Shown in pieces: positions 37,488 through 46,205 of a DNA stretch of 64,000 nucleotides (position 1 is the first letter of the stretch; each line of letters begins with the position of its first letter). The position numbers and the translations under genes were made by a program. The stretch covers positions 1,228,501 to 1,292,500 of the forward strand of contig NZ_CP092489.1 in NCBI RefSeq assembly GCF_025643335.1, in the 5' to 3' direction. The notes beneath the pieces were generated by a model. The model was not told the DNA's origin. It was given only the letters and a program-made list of their open reading frames with translations, and searched no databases. The DNA is from Endozoicomonas sp. Mp262. Its GTDB lineage: Bacteria > Pseudomonadota > Gammaproteobacteria > Pseudomonadales > Endozoicomonadaceae.

Positions 37488-38156
37488 ATGAAATACAAGC
37501 ATCGCTGGATTAGTGGAGATCGTATAGACCTGCCTGAGGGTAAGGTTGTTTGTGTTGGCAGGAACTATGCGGCCCATATTAATGAGCTAAATAACCCACT
37601 GCCTGATGATCCTGTGCTTTTTATTAAGCCTGGTACCGCTTTAAGCAATATAGAGCGTATTTTATCCCTTCCGAAGCGCAGGGGGGAGATACACTATGAA
37701 CTGGAAATTGCCTTGCTAATGGAGTCAACGCTTACGGATGCCAGTGAGAGTGACGCGTTAGATGGCATAAAGGCTGTAGGTTTGGCGCTTGACCTGACCT
37801 TAAGAGACATTCAGTCAAAGCAGAAAACTAAAGGGCTTCCCTGGGAAGTGGCGAAGGCATTTGATGGTAGCTGTCCGGTTTCCGGCTTTGTGGCGAAAGA
37901 GCATATCAATGATCTCTCAACCCTTGAGTTTAGTCTTGAGATAAATGGAGGGTTGAGGCAACAGGGTATGGTGGCCAATATGCTGACATCCATTCCCGGG
38001 CTGCTGAGCTATATGAGTCGGCATTTTACTCTTCTGCCCGGAGATATTGTGTTAACAGGGACTCCCGCAGGTGTTGGCCCTTTAGTGGAGGGGGATCAAC
38101 TGGTATTGTCTATTAGTGATATATTTTCAGTTCAAACCCGGTGTCATTATAAGTAA
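37488..38156 (+). CDS. Fumarylacetoacetate hydrolase-family protein (YcgM type)
   Basis: 222 residues from the ATG at 37488 (MKYKHRWISGDRI). VVCVGRNYAAH, PVLFIKPGTAL, IHYELEIALLM and LTGTPAGVGPL are the FAH signatures, with Glu residues in HYELE forming the metal site. Members split C-C bonds of beta-diketo acids or decarboxylate oxaloacetate; YcgM-like proteins are usually assigned to the latter or to acylpyruvates. The start at 37464 adds MHRLDGWG without family support. Stand-alone gene. Confidence 0.88.
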   Translation: MKYKHRWISGDRIDLPEGKVVCVGRNYAAHINELNNPLPDDPVLFIKPGTALSNIERILSLPKRRGEIHYELEIALLMESTLTDASESDALDGIKAVGLALDLTLRDIQSKQKTKGLPWEVAKAFDGSCPVSGFVAKEHINDLSTLEFSLEINGGLRQQGMVANMLTSIPGLLSYMSRHFTLLPGDIVLTGTPAGVGPLVEGDQLVLSISDIFSVQTRCHYK

Positions 38157-38332
38157 TATCCAGGCTAAAGTACTGCAAGAAACGTCAGATATTGTAAAGA
38201 AGCAGGCTTGTAAATAGCGGTAGACAAAAGGATCATGCTTTGCTGTTTTCGATTCAGCGGAGTATGTCATCTTAAGCCAATAGAACCCAGGTAATAAAGG
38301 CAGTATTCCATAGTTATTGAGTGGAGACTCCA

Positions 38333-38752
38333 GTGACAGACTCAAACGCCTCAAGTGGTTTTGGGCTCCATATACTGGTAGCAGAAGATAATCCGGTAAA
38401 TCAGCTGGTGGCAGAAAAGCTACTTAAAAAGCTGGGCTGTACCTGCGTTATTGCCAATAACGGTAGGGAGGCAATAGGCATGTTAGCCAGTGGAACCTAC
38501 GATTTGATCCTGATGGATGTGATGATGCCTGAGCTGGACGGGATGTCTGCTACCCGTGAAATCCGTGCCGTAAAAAATGAGACAACCGATATTCCCATAG
38601 TCGCTTTTACTGCCAATGCCATGAAGTCAGACCAGGAAGCCTGCTATGCTGCCGGTATGAATGATTTTATATCAAAGCCTGTAACCGTTGATCGAATGAG
38701 AGAAATGCTTGCTAAATGGACCGCCATAATCAAGGGCGAAAAGGCCGGATAG
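38333..38752 (+). CDS. Stand-alone response-regulator receiver domain
   Basis: 139 residues, a single CheY-like receiver with no output domain. The phosphorylation Asp is in DLILMDVMMPELDG, the acidic pocket is VAEDNPVNQ, Thr/Ser switch residue in IVAFTAN and the Lys in FISKPVT. It resembles the receiver domain at the C-terminus of hybrid kinases more than CheY. A GTG at 38333 with GGAG upstream is the likely start; GTG at 38321 is an alternative. No kinase gene is adjacent, and the only sensor in the window is the broken one at 1357-4190. Confidence 0.85.
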   Translation: MTDSNASSGFGLHILVAEDNPVNQLVAEKLLKKLGCTCVIANNGREAIGMLASGTYDLILMDVMMPELDGMSATREIRAVKNETTDIPIVAFTANAMKSDQEACYAAGMNDFISKPVTVDRMREMLAKWTAIIKGEKAG

Positions 38753-38857
38753 AAAGGGTTTTATCATCTGGTTAGTCTACCATACTTTCTGTAAATTCTG
38801 ACCTTTCCGGTGGGGTTGGTAGCGGGAGGTGAATAAAGTAATACCCATGAGGAGACA

Positions 38858-39472
38858 TTAAATACTTAACGCCATAAATTTACTTAGTATTTTCTGTGGC
38901 AGTGTATATTCGGAGAAGCCAAAAATACTAAAGCATGGTTTTTCGAACTCGTGAAGATTAGCCAGCCAAGTCATATATACATCGGGCTTCAGGTCATATA
39001 GATAATTACAGAAATTATAAAATTTATTCCTTTTTTCCGAAATACAATTCCTGTAATGGTTAATATCTCTATATTTTCCACTAAATCTCTTTAAGTGGGA
39101 TCTATCCATGTTAATGGTAATAATACCTATCATAAAAAAAATTACCACACGAGCAATGCTTTCAGTCTCTCTATCATCCTGGGCTACCTTTGCAAGATAT
39201 AGTATAGATGCAGCTTCCTGCCATGAGACTACAGGCATATCTGCAAAAAATGAATTAAACACTGCTGAAGGGGTATCTAACTTTTTAATGCCATTTTTAT
39301 GCTTACTTTCATCAATGGCAACTCTTTTTATTTCAAGAAGTTTTTTTTTTGCTTCAGCTAATAAACAAATATCCTGGTGGCCAAGTTTTTTTAATAAACA
39401 TTGAACTTCGTCTTTACCTGCATAGCAAAAGCTCGTAGTAGTAATTAGGGTATACAAAAGAATAAAGCGCAT
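38858..39472 (-). CDS. Secreted hypothetical protein, 204 residues
   Basis: Starts MRFILLYTLITTTSFCYAGKDE, a signal peptide with likely cleavage after CYA or YAG. The mature part has five or more cysteines and one hydrophobic stretch (VVIFFMIGIITINM) that could be a membrane helix. No family recognised. AT-rich relative to its neighbours, like the other secreted unknowns at 10327 and 41993, which suggests a separate origin or relaxed codon use. Confidence 0.6.
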   Translation of the reverse strand: MRFILLYTLITTTSFCYAGKDEVQCLLKKLGHQDICLLAEAKKKLLEIKRVAIDESKHKNGIKKLDTPSAVFNSFFADMPVVSWQEAASILYLAKVAQDDRETESIARVVIFFMIGIITINMDRSHLKRFSGKYRDINHYRNCISEKRNKFYNFCNYLYDLKPDVYMTWLANLHEFEKPCFSIFGFSEYTLPQKILSKFMALSI

Positions 39473-39900
39473 AATCAACAGTCTGATGAGTCTAATGGCC
39501 TAGTGCTACTAAGCGTTAATATCTATACAACCTCCGTTCATCCTGAATTCTGAGTTTGACGAAGAGTTGAATTGAGCCAACATACTTCGATACTTCGTCA
39601 GGCTCAGTACCCAGTGCGAATGGTATTTTCTCGCTACGACCAGCTGAGTTCGATAGGCTGTTGGTATGATTATAGTTTGAACGTTTAATTTAAACTTCCC
39701 TAGCTCAGATATTTTATAAGCTGCCCCGAACATTATGCTGAGCATGACGACTTTTGGTAACTGCTCCAGCATGGCTCTACCTCTTGCATCCATTCAGTGG
39801 TAAGGGGGCTGGTGAAAGAATGCCGTACTGGGGAGTACGGCTAGCTAAAGCATGTCCCTCACGGATCCATCAAACTCCGGTTTTCTATCTGGGTGCCGGT
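39473..39900. other. Intergenic stretch with repeat fragments, no clear gene
   Basis: About 430 bases. TGAGTTTGACGAAGAGTTGAAT and CTTCGTCAGGCTCAGTACC (39550-39610) resemble intergenic repeat debris. A short hairpin CCGTACT-GGGG-AGTACGG occurs near 39823-39840. A reverse-strand frame here (39509-39793) lacks any family match and is not called. Confidence 0.5.
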
Positions 39901-40323
39901 TTAGTACATCAGGTCCCTGATTTGCCGGGTTCTGCCATTATCGTCTATTGCAACAAAGACAAGGCTGGCCTCCGTCAGTTTTGAGGCTCCATGTGGTCCT
40001 TCAATCCAGGCCTCCACTTCTACTTTGATGGATGTACGGCCTACTTCAATCACCTGACCATAAAACTCAATTAAATCTCCCATTTTAACGGGTCTTAAAA
40101 AGCTCATGGCTCCTATGCTGACTGCTACGACCCTTGTACCTCCCGCCATTTTCCTTGCGGTTAATTCTCCGGCCTGGTCAAGGTGTAAGGCAACCCAGCC
40201 GCCGAATACATCTCCAGAGCTATTCACAGAGGTGCTATCAGCCAGCACTTTCAGGGTTAAATCACCTTGTGGACCAGGAATAATATCTGGAGGAGAATCA
40301 TAAGCCACAGCGTTAATGTTCAT
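39901..40323 (-). CDS. Acyl-CoA thioesterase, YciA-like
   Basis: 140 residues, hotdog-fold thioesterase of the YciA type. SSGDVFGGWVALHLDQAGELTA carries the catalytic Asp region, and AMSFLRPVKMGDLIEFYG is the second signature. It hydrolyses a range of acyl-CoAs and may help keep the CoA pool free. Start MNINAVAYDS with a TAACAGGGAG ribosome binding site on the reverse strand. It stands alone. Confidence 0.85.
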   Translation of the reverse strand: MNINAVAYDSPPDIIPGPQGDLTLKVLADSTSVNSSGDVFGGWVALHLDQAGELTARKMAGGTRVVAVSIGAMSFLRPVKMGDLIEFYGQVIEVGRTSIKVEVEAWIEGPHGASKLTEASLVFVAIDDNGRTRQIRDLMY

Positions 40324-40615
40324 AGTTACTCCCTGTTATTATGAAACAAGTACACTCAACGTATTGATTCAGCAATATTAATACCAAGACTTATGTTTCA
40401 TCTTGGGGCAACAGAACCAAAGAAGAGATGCCTGGTTCTTTGATTTTCGGGGTAATAAAGATTGGGTATAGCCAATGAGTAGAGGATGGTTTTTGTTACA
40501 GATATCCCCAGTGTCCCACATGCTTTCAGTCATTTATAAACAGTGATATCAAGCCAAACCATTTGAACTCGTTCCCATACTGCCTGGGAATAAATACCTT
40601 CCCCATAGGCCTGGT
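40324..40615. other. Intergenic region upstream of a small repeat
   Basis: No gene seen. CTCGTTCCCATACTGCCTGGGAA (40569-40590) is a degraded member of the CGTTCCCAGGC-type short palindrome also present at 14142-14167. Confidence 0.5.
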
Positions 40616-40777
40616 AAGTACCCAGCCTGATGAAACCCTATATTTCTGACTACTTGCTCAGATGCGCTGCTTCGTTGCAACTCTGGTTACATAGGCCAAC
40701 TATGCGCCTGCCGTTGCGCCTTGCATCACACCTAATCAATCAGCCAGAAATATAGGATTTCATCAGGCTGGGTACTT
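40616..40777. repeat. MITE-like inverted-repeat element, 162 bp
   Basis: 33-bp ends: AAGTACCCAGCCTGATGAAA (from 40616) pairs with TTTCATCAGGCTGGGTACTT (to 40777), and the pairing continues through CCTATATTTCTG/CAGAAATATAGG with one mismatch. The interior is rich in GCG/CGC and codes for nothing. No clear target duplication. Confidence 0.8.
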
Positions 40778-40902
40778 ATTGATTGGAAGCATTAGTATGC
40801 ATTAATTCACACTATTGTCATAAAGGCTCTTTATAGTTTCATTCGATATTGAGGTAATGCCCCCTTTCCAGTGACGGAACCACTATCCAGGAGAATGGAA
40901 GG

Positions 40903-41871
40903 ATGAAGCTGAAAGCACTGATTTGTACCCTTGCTATAGCAATGAATGCTCAGGTAGCCAAAGCCAGTCAGGTTGATTCCCGGTTACCAGCCTATGACAA
41001 ATCCAGTGGGGTTTCCGGAAATTTATCCAGTGTTGGCTCAGATACTTTGGCTAATCTTATGACACTCTGGGCAGAAGACTTTAAGCGACAATATCCCAAT
41101 GTAAATGTCCAGATTCAGGCCGCAGGGTCATCCACAGCTCCTACGGCCCTTTCAGAGGGAACGGCTAATGTGGGACCCATGAGCCGTAAGATGAAAGACC
41201 GCGAACTGGAAGCTTTCGAAAAAAAATATGGATATAAACCGACGGCAGTGCCCGTTGCTATTGATGCACTTGCCTTGTTTGTAAATAAGGATAACCCCAT
41301 TAAAGGATTGACCCTGTCAGAAGTGGACGCCATCTTTTCCTCAACCCTCAAATGTGGGGAAAAAGCTGAAATCAGAACCTGGGGGGATGCCGGGTTATCA
41401 GGCTCCTGGTTAAACCGCTCCATTCAGTTGTATGGGCGTAATTCGGTCTCCGGTACTTATGGTTATTTTAAAAAGAAAGCCCTTTGCAAAGGAGACTTCA
41501 GAAGCAATGTTAATGAGCAGCCAGGTTCTGCTTCGGTTGTTCAATCTGTCAGTGCCTCAGTGAATGGTATCGGTTACTCAGGTATTGGTTATAAAACCTC
41601 CAGTGTTCGCACGGTACCCATTGCAAAAAATTCCCGTCAGGATTTTATTGAGGCAACACCGGAGAATGCTGTGAAGGGGCATTATCCTCTTGCCCGCTTT
41701 CTCTATGTTTATGTCAATAAAGCGCCTAATAAATCGTTACAACCTCTGGAGCGTGAGTTTTTAAAACTGGTGCTGTCGAAGCAGGGACAAGAGGTGGTGG
41801 TGAAAGATGGTTATATTCCTCTGCCCTTAGCGGTGGTTGAAAAACAATGGGTTGCCCTTGGTTTGAAATAA
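40903..41871 (+). CDS. pstS: PstS-like phosphate-binding protein
   Basis: 322 residues with a signal peptide ([21 protein letters not shown]). The phosphate-binding fold is shown by [48 protein letters not shown] and SGIGYKTS; Ser/Arg/Asp residues in these loops bind the anion. Periplasmic substrate-binding component of the high-affinity Pst system. It is over 14 kb from pstA-pstB-phoU, and no pstC is adjacent. Only a poor candidate Pho box (TTGTCATAAAG near 40815) precedes it. A terminator follows, so it is its own unit. It could be a general anion-binding paralogue. Confidence 0.85.
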   Translation: MKLKALICTLAIAMNAQVAKASQVDSRLPAYDKSSGVSGNLSSVGSDTLANLMTLWAEDFKRQYPNVNVQIQAAGSSTAPTALSEGTANVGPMSRKMKDRELEAFEKKYGYKPTAVPVAIDALALFVNKDNPIKGLTLSEVDAIFSSTLKCGEKAEIRTWGDAGLSGSWLNRSIQLYGRNSVSGTYGYFKKKALCKGDFRSNVNEQPGSASVVQSVSASVNGIGYSGIGYKTSSVRTVPIAKNSRQDFIEATPENAVKGHYPLARFLYVYVNKAPNKSLQPLEREFLKLVLSKQGQEVVVKDGYIPLPLAVVEKQWVALGLK

Positions 41872-41893
41872 CAGAAGCGGCTAAAAATAATAT

Positions 41894-41920
41894 AAAGCCT
41901 GTAAGAATGCAGGCTTTTTT
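41894..41920 (+). terminator. Rho-independent terminator after the pstS-like gene
   Basis: AAAGCCTG (41894-41901) pairs with CAGGCTTT (41910-41917) around TAAGAATG and runs straight into TTTTTT. Confidence 0.9.
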
Positions 41921-41992
41921 GTTTGTACCCATAATTCTACTAAACTGCATTAGTACCTTAATTTTTTTAGTATGATGCATTAGGTAGATGTT

Positions 41993-42916
41993 ATGAAACT
42001 CACTTATAGGATTTTCTTTATTTCGATTATTTTTTTCTCGATCCCATCATTTGGTGATTACTGGCTGCGTTCAGATAATGCACGAGATCAGGAAAAAATG
42101 GAGGAAGGACAACTCTGCTATGTTGTTGATACGGATGATGGAGATATTTTCTTTGGAACAGTGAACTCGGATAAACACTGTGCTGGGAAATGGTATGATA
42201 AACGAGGTAAGTCTCAATCAGTTGCTTTTGAAGAAGGTTTCTCATTTCAGCTTAGAGATCGTGATGAATTGAAAAATTTGAAGAGTAAGATTAGTGAAGA
42301 GGATGTTGATGATATAAATGAATTGATTTTTTTAAAAGTAAGTGATGAGGTTTATTTAAAAAGGAACTACCAAAAAGTTTGGGGTGAAATGCAAGCTAAA
42401 GGAAGGCCAAATTATGAATTAAAAATTAAAAGAGATGGTCAGGATCGAGATTTAGAGGTTAGGCAGGTGGTTAGAACTCAATCTCATGATGAATGGGAAG
42501 ATGAAGAAATAGACTATAAATTAGTGGCCTCTGTAAAATATGATCAGCAGGTGGAAAAAGACGAACCGGAAGAAGATACCAGTATGGACTTAGGGGATCG
42601 CCGTGTTATTGAGGGATATATTTTTCTTAAGGTGCAAAGTGCTTGGGTTAAAAGAGGACCAAATTATGAAAAAGTTGACTTAAAAGCAGGAATTATGGAT
42701 CCCTTCAGTGGAAGTGTAACTAATCTTGGAGGGTTATTAGGCAGTGGAACAGAAGATAAATTTTTCAAAGAATTTATTCGCCAACATAAAAATAAAGGAA
42801 TAACAAAAGGAGCCTTTGATCATCGTGGAAAAGGCGCATTTGGTGATGAGCATGATTTTAGTGATACTGCTCGTGGAAAAAATAAAGCATGGAGGATCTC
42901 GAAGAAAAAAATATAA
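41993..42916 (+). CDS. Secreted hypothetical protein, 307 residues
   Basis: Signal peptide MKLTYRIFFISIIFFSIPSFG, then a mostly charged, hydrophilic body with acidic patches (residues about 180-205) and a Lys/Gly-rich C-terminal third (KNKGITKGAFDHRGKGAFGD). No family recognised. Strong AT bias, and flanked by terminators on both sides, so it is a single-gene unit. Together with the products at 10327 and 38858 it forms a set of AT-rich secreted unknowns. Confidence 0.6.
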   Translation: MKLTYRIFFISIIFFSIPSFGDYWLRSDNARDQEKMEEGQLCYVVDTDDGDIFFGTVNSDKHCAGKWYDKRGKSQSVAFEEGFSFQLRDRDELKNLKSKISEEDVDDINELIFLKVSDEVYLKRNYQKVWGEMQAKGRPNYELKIKRDGQDRDLEVRQVVRTQSHDEWEDEEIDYKLVASVKYDQQVEKDEPEEDTSMDLGDRRVIEGYIFLKVQSAWVKRGPNYEKVDLKAGIMDPFSGSVTNLGGLLGSGTEDKFFKEFIRQHKNKGITKGAFDHRGKGAFGDEHDFSDTARGKNKAWRISKKKI

Positions 42917-42969
42917 TAAATTATAGGCAGATAATTTGCTCAAAAAGTAATCATAGATGTGATGGTGAT

Positions 42970-43009
42970 TAAATAAAGGTCTGGTTTAATTAAACCAGAC
43001 CTTTATTTA
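42970..43009. terminator. Perfect 40-nt palindrome, bidirectional terminator
   Basis: TAAATAAAGGTCTGGTTTAA (42970-42989) is followed directly by its exact reverse complement (42990-43009). It lies between converging genes and has A-rich/T-rich arms on both sides, so it can end both transcripts. Confidence 0.88.
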
Positions 43010-43022
43010 CGACAGGTATATT

Positions 43023-44690
43023 TTAACAAAAAGACATATGCATCCGTCGATAAACCGGTGCCCATCGTCTTGAGCGAATCTTTTGCTCCATCTCGGAAAT
43101 GTCACACTGTTCTGCCAGCCCCTCTTTCTGGGCCTGGGCGATATCACAGGTAACTTGCTGAATATGTTCCATCAGAGGAAGAAGGGGAGCGTCTGCATTT
43201 GTCAGTGCAGGGGATGACAGCGCCAGGGTTTCTACGGCAGCATCCAGCATACCGTCAGAGACGTTTTCAGCACCGGATGCCAGCACGCCCAAACCCAGCC
43301 CGGGGAAAATATAAATATTGTTACACTGGGCGATGGGGTAAGAACAGTCGTTAAGCAGTACAGGTTCAAAGGGGCTGCCAGTGGCAATCAGGACTCTGCC
43401 GTTGGTCCAGCGAACGATATCCTCTGGTAGCGCTTCAACCTGGCTTATGGGATTGGATAGAGGGAAGATAATAGGCCGCTCATGATTTTCAGCCATCTTT
43501 TCAATAATGGACTGGGTAAACAGCCCCGGCTGACCACTAACGCCGATAATGGCATCCGGCTTGCCATGGGTCACCACATCTTCCAGGGAGATGGTTTCAC
43601 CGGCGGACCAACTTTCTACCAAACCATAATTATGGGTCAGTTTTTGCTGGAATGGGCGGAGTCCTTCCATGCGGTCGTGGAGTAGGCCATATCGGTCAAC
43701 CATAAAAATTTTGGCCCGGGCTTCTTCTTCAGACAGCCCTTTAGCGGTCATAAGACGAACCAGCTGCTCTGCAATGCCACAGCCTGCCGATCCGGCTCCC
43801 AGGAATGCGATTTTCATATCCTCTATGGATTTACCGGCAACTTTACCTGCCGCTAACAGGGATGCCGCTGTTACCCCGGCTGTGCCCTGAATATCATCGT
43901 TAAAGCAGCAAAGTTGCTCACGGTATTTTTCCAGTAGCGGTGTGGCGTGAGTTATAGCGAAGTCTTCAAATTGCAGCAAAGCTTCTGGCCAGCGGCGTTT
44001 CAGTGCCTGGATAAAGAGATCCACAAACTCATAGTACTGATCATCGGTAATTCGCTGATGGCGCCAGCCCAGGTAATTAGGATCATCCAGTAGTTTTTGA
44101 TTGTTTGTACCACAGTCCAACATGATAGGTAGCGTCTGGTTTGGAGAGATGCCACCTACCGCGCTGTACAGGGAGAGTTTACCAATACAAATGCCCATAC
44201 CTCCGACGCCTTGATCCCCGAGACCGAGGATGCGTTCACCATCGGTGACCACAATAACTTCAATATTGCGCTTGAAGTTTGCCAACATGCAGCCAATCCG
44301 GTCGCGCTCAGGATAGGAAATATAAAGGCCTCTTGGACGACGGTATAAATCACTGTAACGTTGGCAGGCCTGGCCAACGATTGGGGTGTAGATAACCGGA
44401 AGCATTTCCTGAAGATGCCGTTGCACCAGAGCAAAAAACAGCGTTTCGTTGGTATCCTGAAGAGAGCGAAGGTAGATATGCTTCAGTATGGGGGTTGGTT
44501 TAACAGAAAAAGATTTATAAGCGCGTCGACATTGCTCTTCAAGGGACTCTACTTTGGGGGGTAGCAGGCCGTGTAGATCCAGTTCTGTTCTTTCTTCCAT
44601 GGAGAATGCTGTACCTTTGTTTAGCAAAGCATTTTCCAGCAACAAGCGTCCGGTCAGGCCTGTATGAATACTGTTATCGTAATCGCGCAT
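43023..44690 (-). CDS. maeA: NAD-dependent malic enzyme
   Basis: 555 residues from the ATG at 44690 (MRDYDNSIHTGLTGRLLLE); E. coli MaeA has 565. It oxidatively decarboxylates malate to pyruvate. Landmarks are IYTPIVGQACQRYS (substrate Tyr), VVVTDGERILGLGDQGVGGMGI, FNDDIQGTAG (metal Asp) and FLGAGSAGCGIAEQL (nucleotide site). The frame extends upstream to 44798 without similarity. Its start faces the candidate crcZ-like locus, whose transcript runs the other way. Confidence 0.94.
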   Translation of the reverse strand: MRDYDNSIHTGLTGRLLLENALLNKGTAFSMEERTELDLHGLLPPKVESLEEQCRRAYKSFSVKPTPILKHIYLRSLQDTNETLFFALVQRHLQEMLPVIYTPIVGQACQRYSDLYRRPRGLYISYPERDRIGCMLANFKRNIEVIVVTDGERILGLGDQGVGGMGICIGKLSLYSAVGGISPNQTLPIMLDCGTNNQKLLDDPNYLGWRHQRITDDQYYEFVDLFIQALKRRWPEALLQFEDFAITHATPLLEKYREQLCCFNDDIQGTAGVTAASLLAAGKVAGKSIEDMKIAFLGAGSAGCGIAEQLVRLMTAKGLSEEEARAKIFMVDRYGLLHDRMEGLRPFQQKLTHNYGLVESWSAGETISLEDVVTHGKPDAIIGVSGQPGLFTQSIIEKMAENHERPIIFPLSNPISQVEALPEDIVRWTNGRVLIATGSPFEPVLLNDCSYPIAQCNNIYIFPGLGLGVLASGAENVSDGMLDAAVETLALSSPALTNADAPLLPLMEHIQQVTCDIAQAQKEGLAEQCDISEMEQKIRSRRWAPVYRRMHMSFC

Positions 44691-44937
44691 TATTTTTTCC
44701 TGGGAATATCCACATCCATTACCTGGGCTTTCCCGGGAATCCAGTGTACTCAGGCTTATAGAGACTTTTAAGCCGGCCCCTTTGACGCCTGACAACAACT
44801 ATGAAGCTGGAAAGTGGTAGACAAAACACCAGGTAGAGGTGTGAATATGTGTCTGTACTTGATTTTAAAGGATAAGCCTTGACACATTGAGTATACAGAC
44901 GGGGAAACCGAAATGCCCCTGAATAGAGAAGCAAGAG

Positions 44938-44985
44938 TGTTACTTAATGTGGGGTTTTCTACACAAACAGCCTGTTCAGGTAACA
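44938..44985 (+). promoter_or_regulatory. Candidate CbrB-type activator sites (TGTTAC and GTAACA)
   Basis: TGTTAC at 44938-44943 and GTAACA at 44980-44985 form an inverted pair 36 bases apart. Both are about 90-135 bases upstream of the sigma-54 promoter candidate. TGTTAC/GTAACA are, as I recall, the core subsites used by CbrB at crcZ in Pseudomonas; six-base motifs alone are weak evidence. Confidence 0.4.
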
Positions 44986-45072
44986 AAAAACAATTGTCGT
45001 ACTGTTGGGTAAACAAACAGGTATTCTTCGGAAAGTACGTATACTGCTGCCTGTAGGGATATGTCAATAAGT

Positions 45073-45088
45073 TGGCACGCCCTTTGTA
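45073..45088 (+). promoter_or_regulatory. Sigma-54 promoter candidate
   Basis: TGGCACGCCCTTTGTA: TGGCACG at 45073-45079, four bases, then TTGTA at 45084-45088. The consensus is TGGCACG-N4-TTGCW, so there is one difference, and the spacing is right. Transcription would begin near 45098. Confidence 0.65.
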
Positions 45089-45097
45089 CTATTAAAG

Positions 45098-45350
45098 CCA
45101 AAAATAAAAAAAATAACCATATAACAATAATAAAAAGCTAAAAGGTTCGGCCTATAACAATAATTCTAACGTGGTCGACGGCAAATAGATGGGTTTTCAG
45201 GGTGACTTTTTGCAGGGTCGCTACCAACAGGGACAGGCGAAGATTAATAATAATAAGACCACTGGAGTGGCGTAATTCTTCGACATCAGGGAAGATAATA
45301 AAGCAATTAACTGCACAGCCTGCAAACCCATCTGCTTGTTTTCTTATTTT
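45098..45350 (+). ncRNA. Candidate CrcZ/CrcY-like small RNA
   Basis: No gene is encoded here. The predicted transcript from the sigma-54 site carries several A-rich AANAANAA motifs of the kind that bind Hfq/Crc: AAATAAAAAAAATAA near 45102, AACAATAATAA at 45123, AACAATAA at 45157, AATAATAATAAG near 45246 and AAGATAATAAAG near 45292. Between them are hairpins, for example CCACT-GG-AGTGG at 45259-45270 within a larger CGAAG/CTTCG stem. A long-range pairing joins AGATGGGTTTTCAGG (45187) with CCTGCAAACCCATCT (45319), followed by a T-rich tail (TTGTTTTCTTATTTTT). Pseudomonas CrcZ has this same set of a sigma-54 promoter, repeated A-rich motifs and hairpins. Name assigned by architecture only, not by sequence similarity. 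Confidence 0.5.
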
Positions 45351-45831
45351 TCAGAGAAAATGTATTTTTGCCTGATCTCTTCATCTTGTCATCAACTTCC
45401 TGTCATTCTCCACCAACCACCCATAGAAATATCTTGGCTATAATTTGTGTGTTTTTTGTATAAATGGTCTATAAAAAAACTGGCATCTTGATTATTCAGG
45501 TGCTTCTGAAGCTGAAGCATTGGTCAAAGTAAAATTAATGGCCAAAAGTATGAAATTCCCTTTTCTGGTATAAGGACTACCAGAAAATACGGTGACGGCT
45601 ATGGTGCTGAGATGTGTTCTTCCAGCCTTGTGCTGTGTGGTTTGATGACGGCTTTAAGGCCGGCTGGAAAGCCAGGCAAATGCTCCCATATGCTGTTCCA
45701 TGGTTTGTAAGGTGTTTACCCGGATCGTTGCGCCCGGGCAAATAATGTCAGTCTTGATTCAGGCTATGATGAAACGCCGAGCAAGCCAGGCTCCCAACTT
45801 TAAATAGATAACTTAACCCCAGAAAGGAACT
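45351..45831. other. Intergenic region upstream of arsR
   Basis: About 480 bases without a recognisable gene. Small hairpins exist (CGGCTTTAAGGCCG near 45646 and CCCGG-ATCGTTGCG-CCGGG near 45719). The arsR promoter presumably lies in the last 150 bases. A run TTGGCTATAATTTGTG near 45433 has a -10-like TATAAT. Confidence 0.45.
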
Positions 45832-46176
45832 ATGACGGATATACAAACCCCCTGCTGTAATCATTTGCCAGACCTGACGGATGAACAGCATCACAGGCTC
45901 GCCTCTATTTTCAGGCTTCTGGGTGATGAAGGGCGCTTGCAGCTGGTACTGGCATGTATTGATACTCCCCAGCCTGTCACACATCTTGCCGAACTGGCGG
46001 GTATGTCACAGCCCCTGACCAGCCATCACCTGCGGCAATTGAGAGAGGCGCGGATACTTAAATCCAACCGGCATGGCAAGCAAGTTCTTTATGAGCTGGA
46101 TGATCATCATATCAGGCATGTTGTCCTTGATCTTGCCAGCCACGTTTTAGAGCCTGAGGATAGGCCATCAGAGTAG
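45832..46176 (+). CDS. ArsR/SmtB-family zinc-sensing repressor
   Basis: 114 residues. The winged helix-turn-helix is THLAELAGMSQPLTSHHLRQLREARIL (residues about 50-76). Asp91, His93, His104 and Glu107 match the DxHx10HxxE alpha-5 zinc site of SmtB/CzrA-type sensors, and two N-terminal cysteines (Cys8, Cys9) could form the second site. It is followed after 87 bases by a zinc-exporting ATPase gene whose promoter it probably represses until zinc binds. Good RBS (GAAAGGAA) before the ATG. Confidence 0.9.
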   Translation: MTDIQTPCCNHLPDLTDEQHHRLASIFRLLGDEGRLQLVLACIDTPQPVTHLAELAGMSQPLTSHHLRQLREARILKSNRHGKQVLYELDDHHIRHVVLDLASHVLEPEDRPSE

Positions 46177-46205
46177 CCGGTAGTGGTGGTATACAAACCA
46201 TCAGG

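Noticed and set aside
39509-39793. A 94-codon reverse frame
   Set aside because: Overlaps repeat debris (CTTCGTCAGGCTCAG-type text), lacks a family match and has no good start.
40810-40840. Pho box upstream of the pstS-like gene
   Set aside because: Only one half-site (TTGTCAT) is good; the second half matches poorly, unlike the clear box upstream of pstA.
44719-45067. Reverse frames upstream of maeA, and the N-terminal extension of maeA to 44798
   Set aside because: No homology; the malic-enzyme family begins at the ATG at 44690, and the region is occupied by promoter-type sequence.
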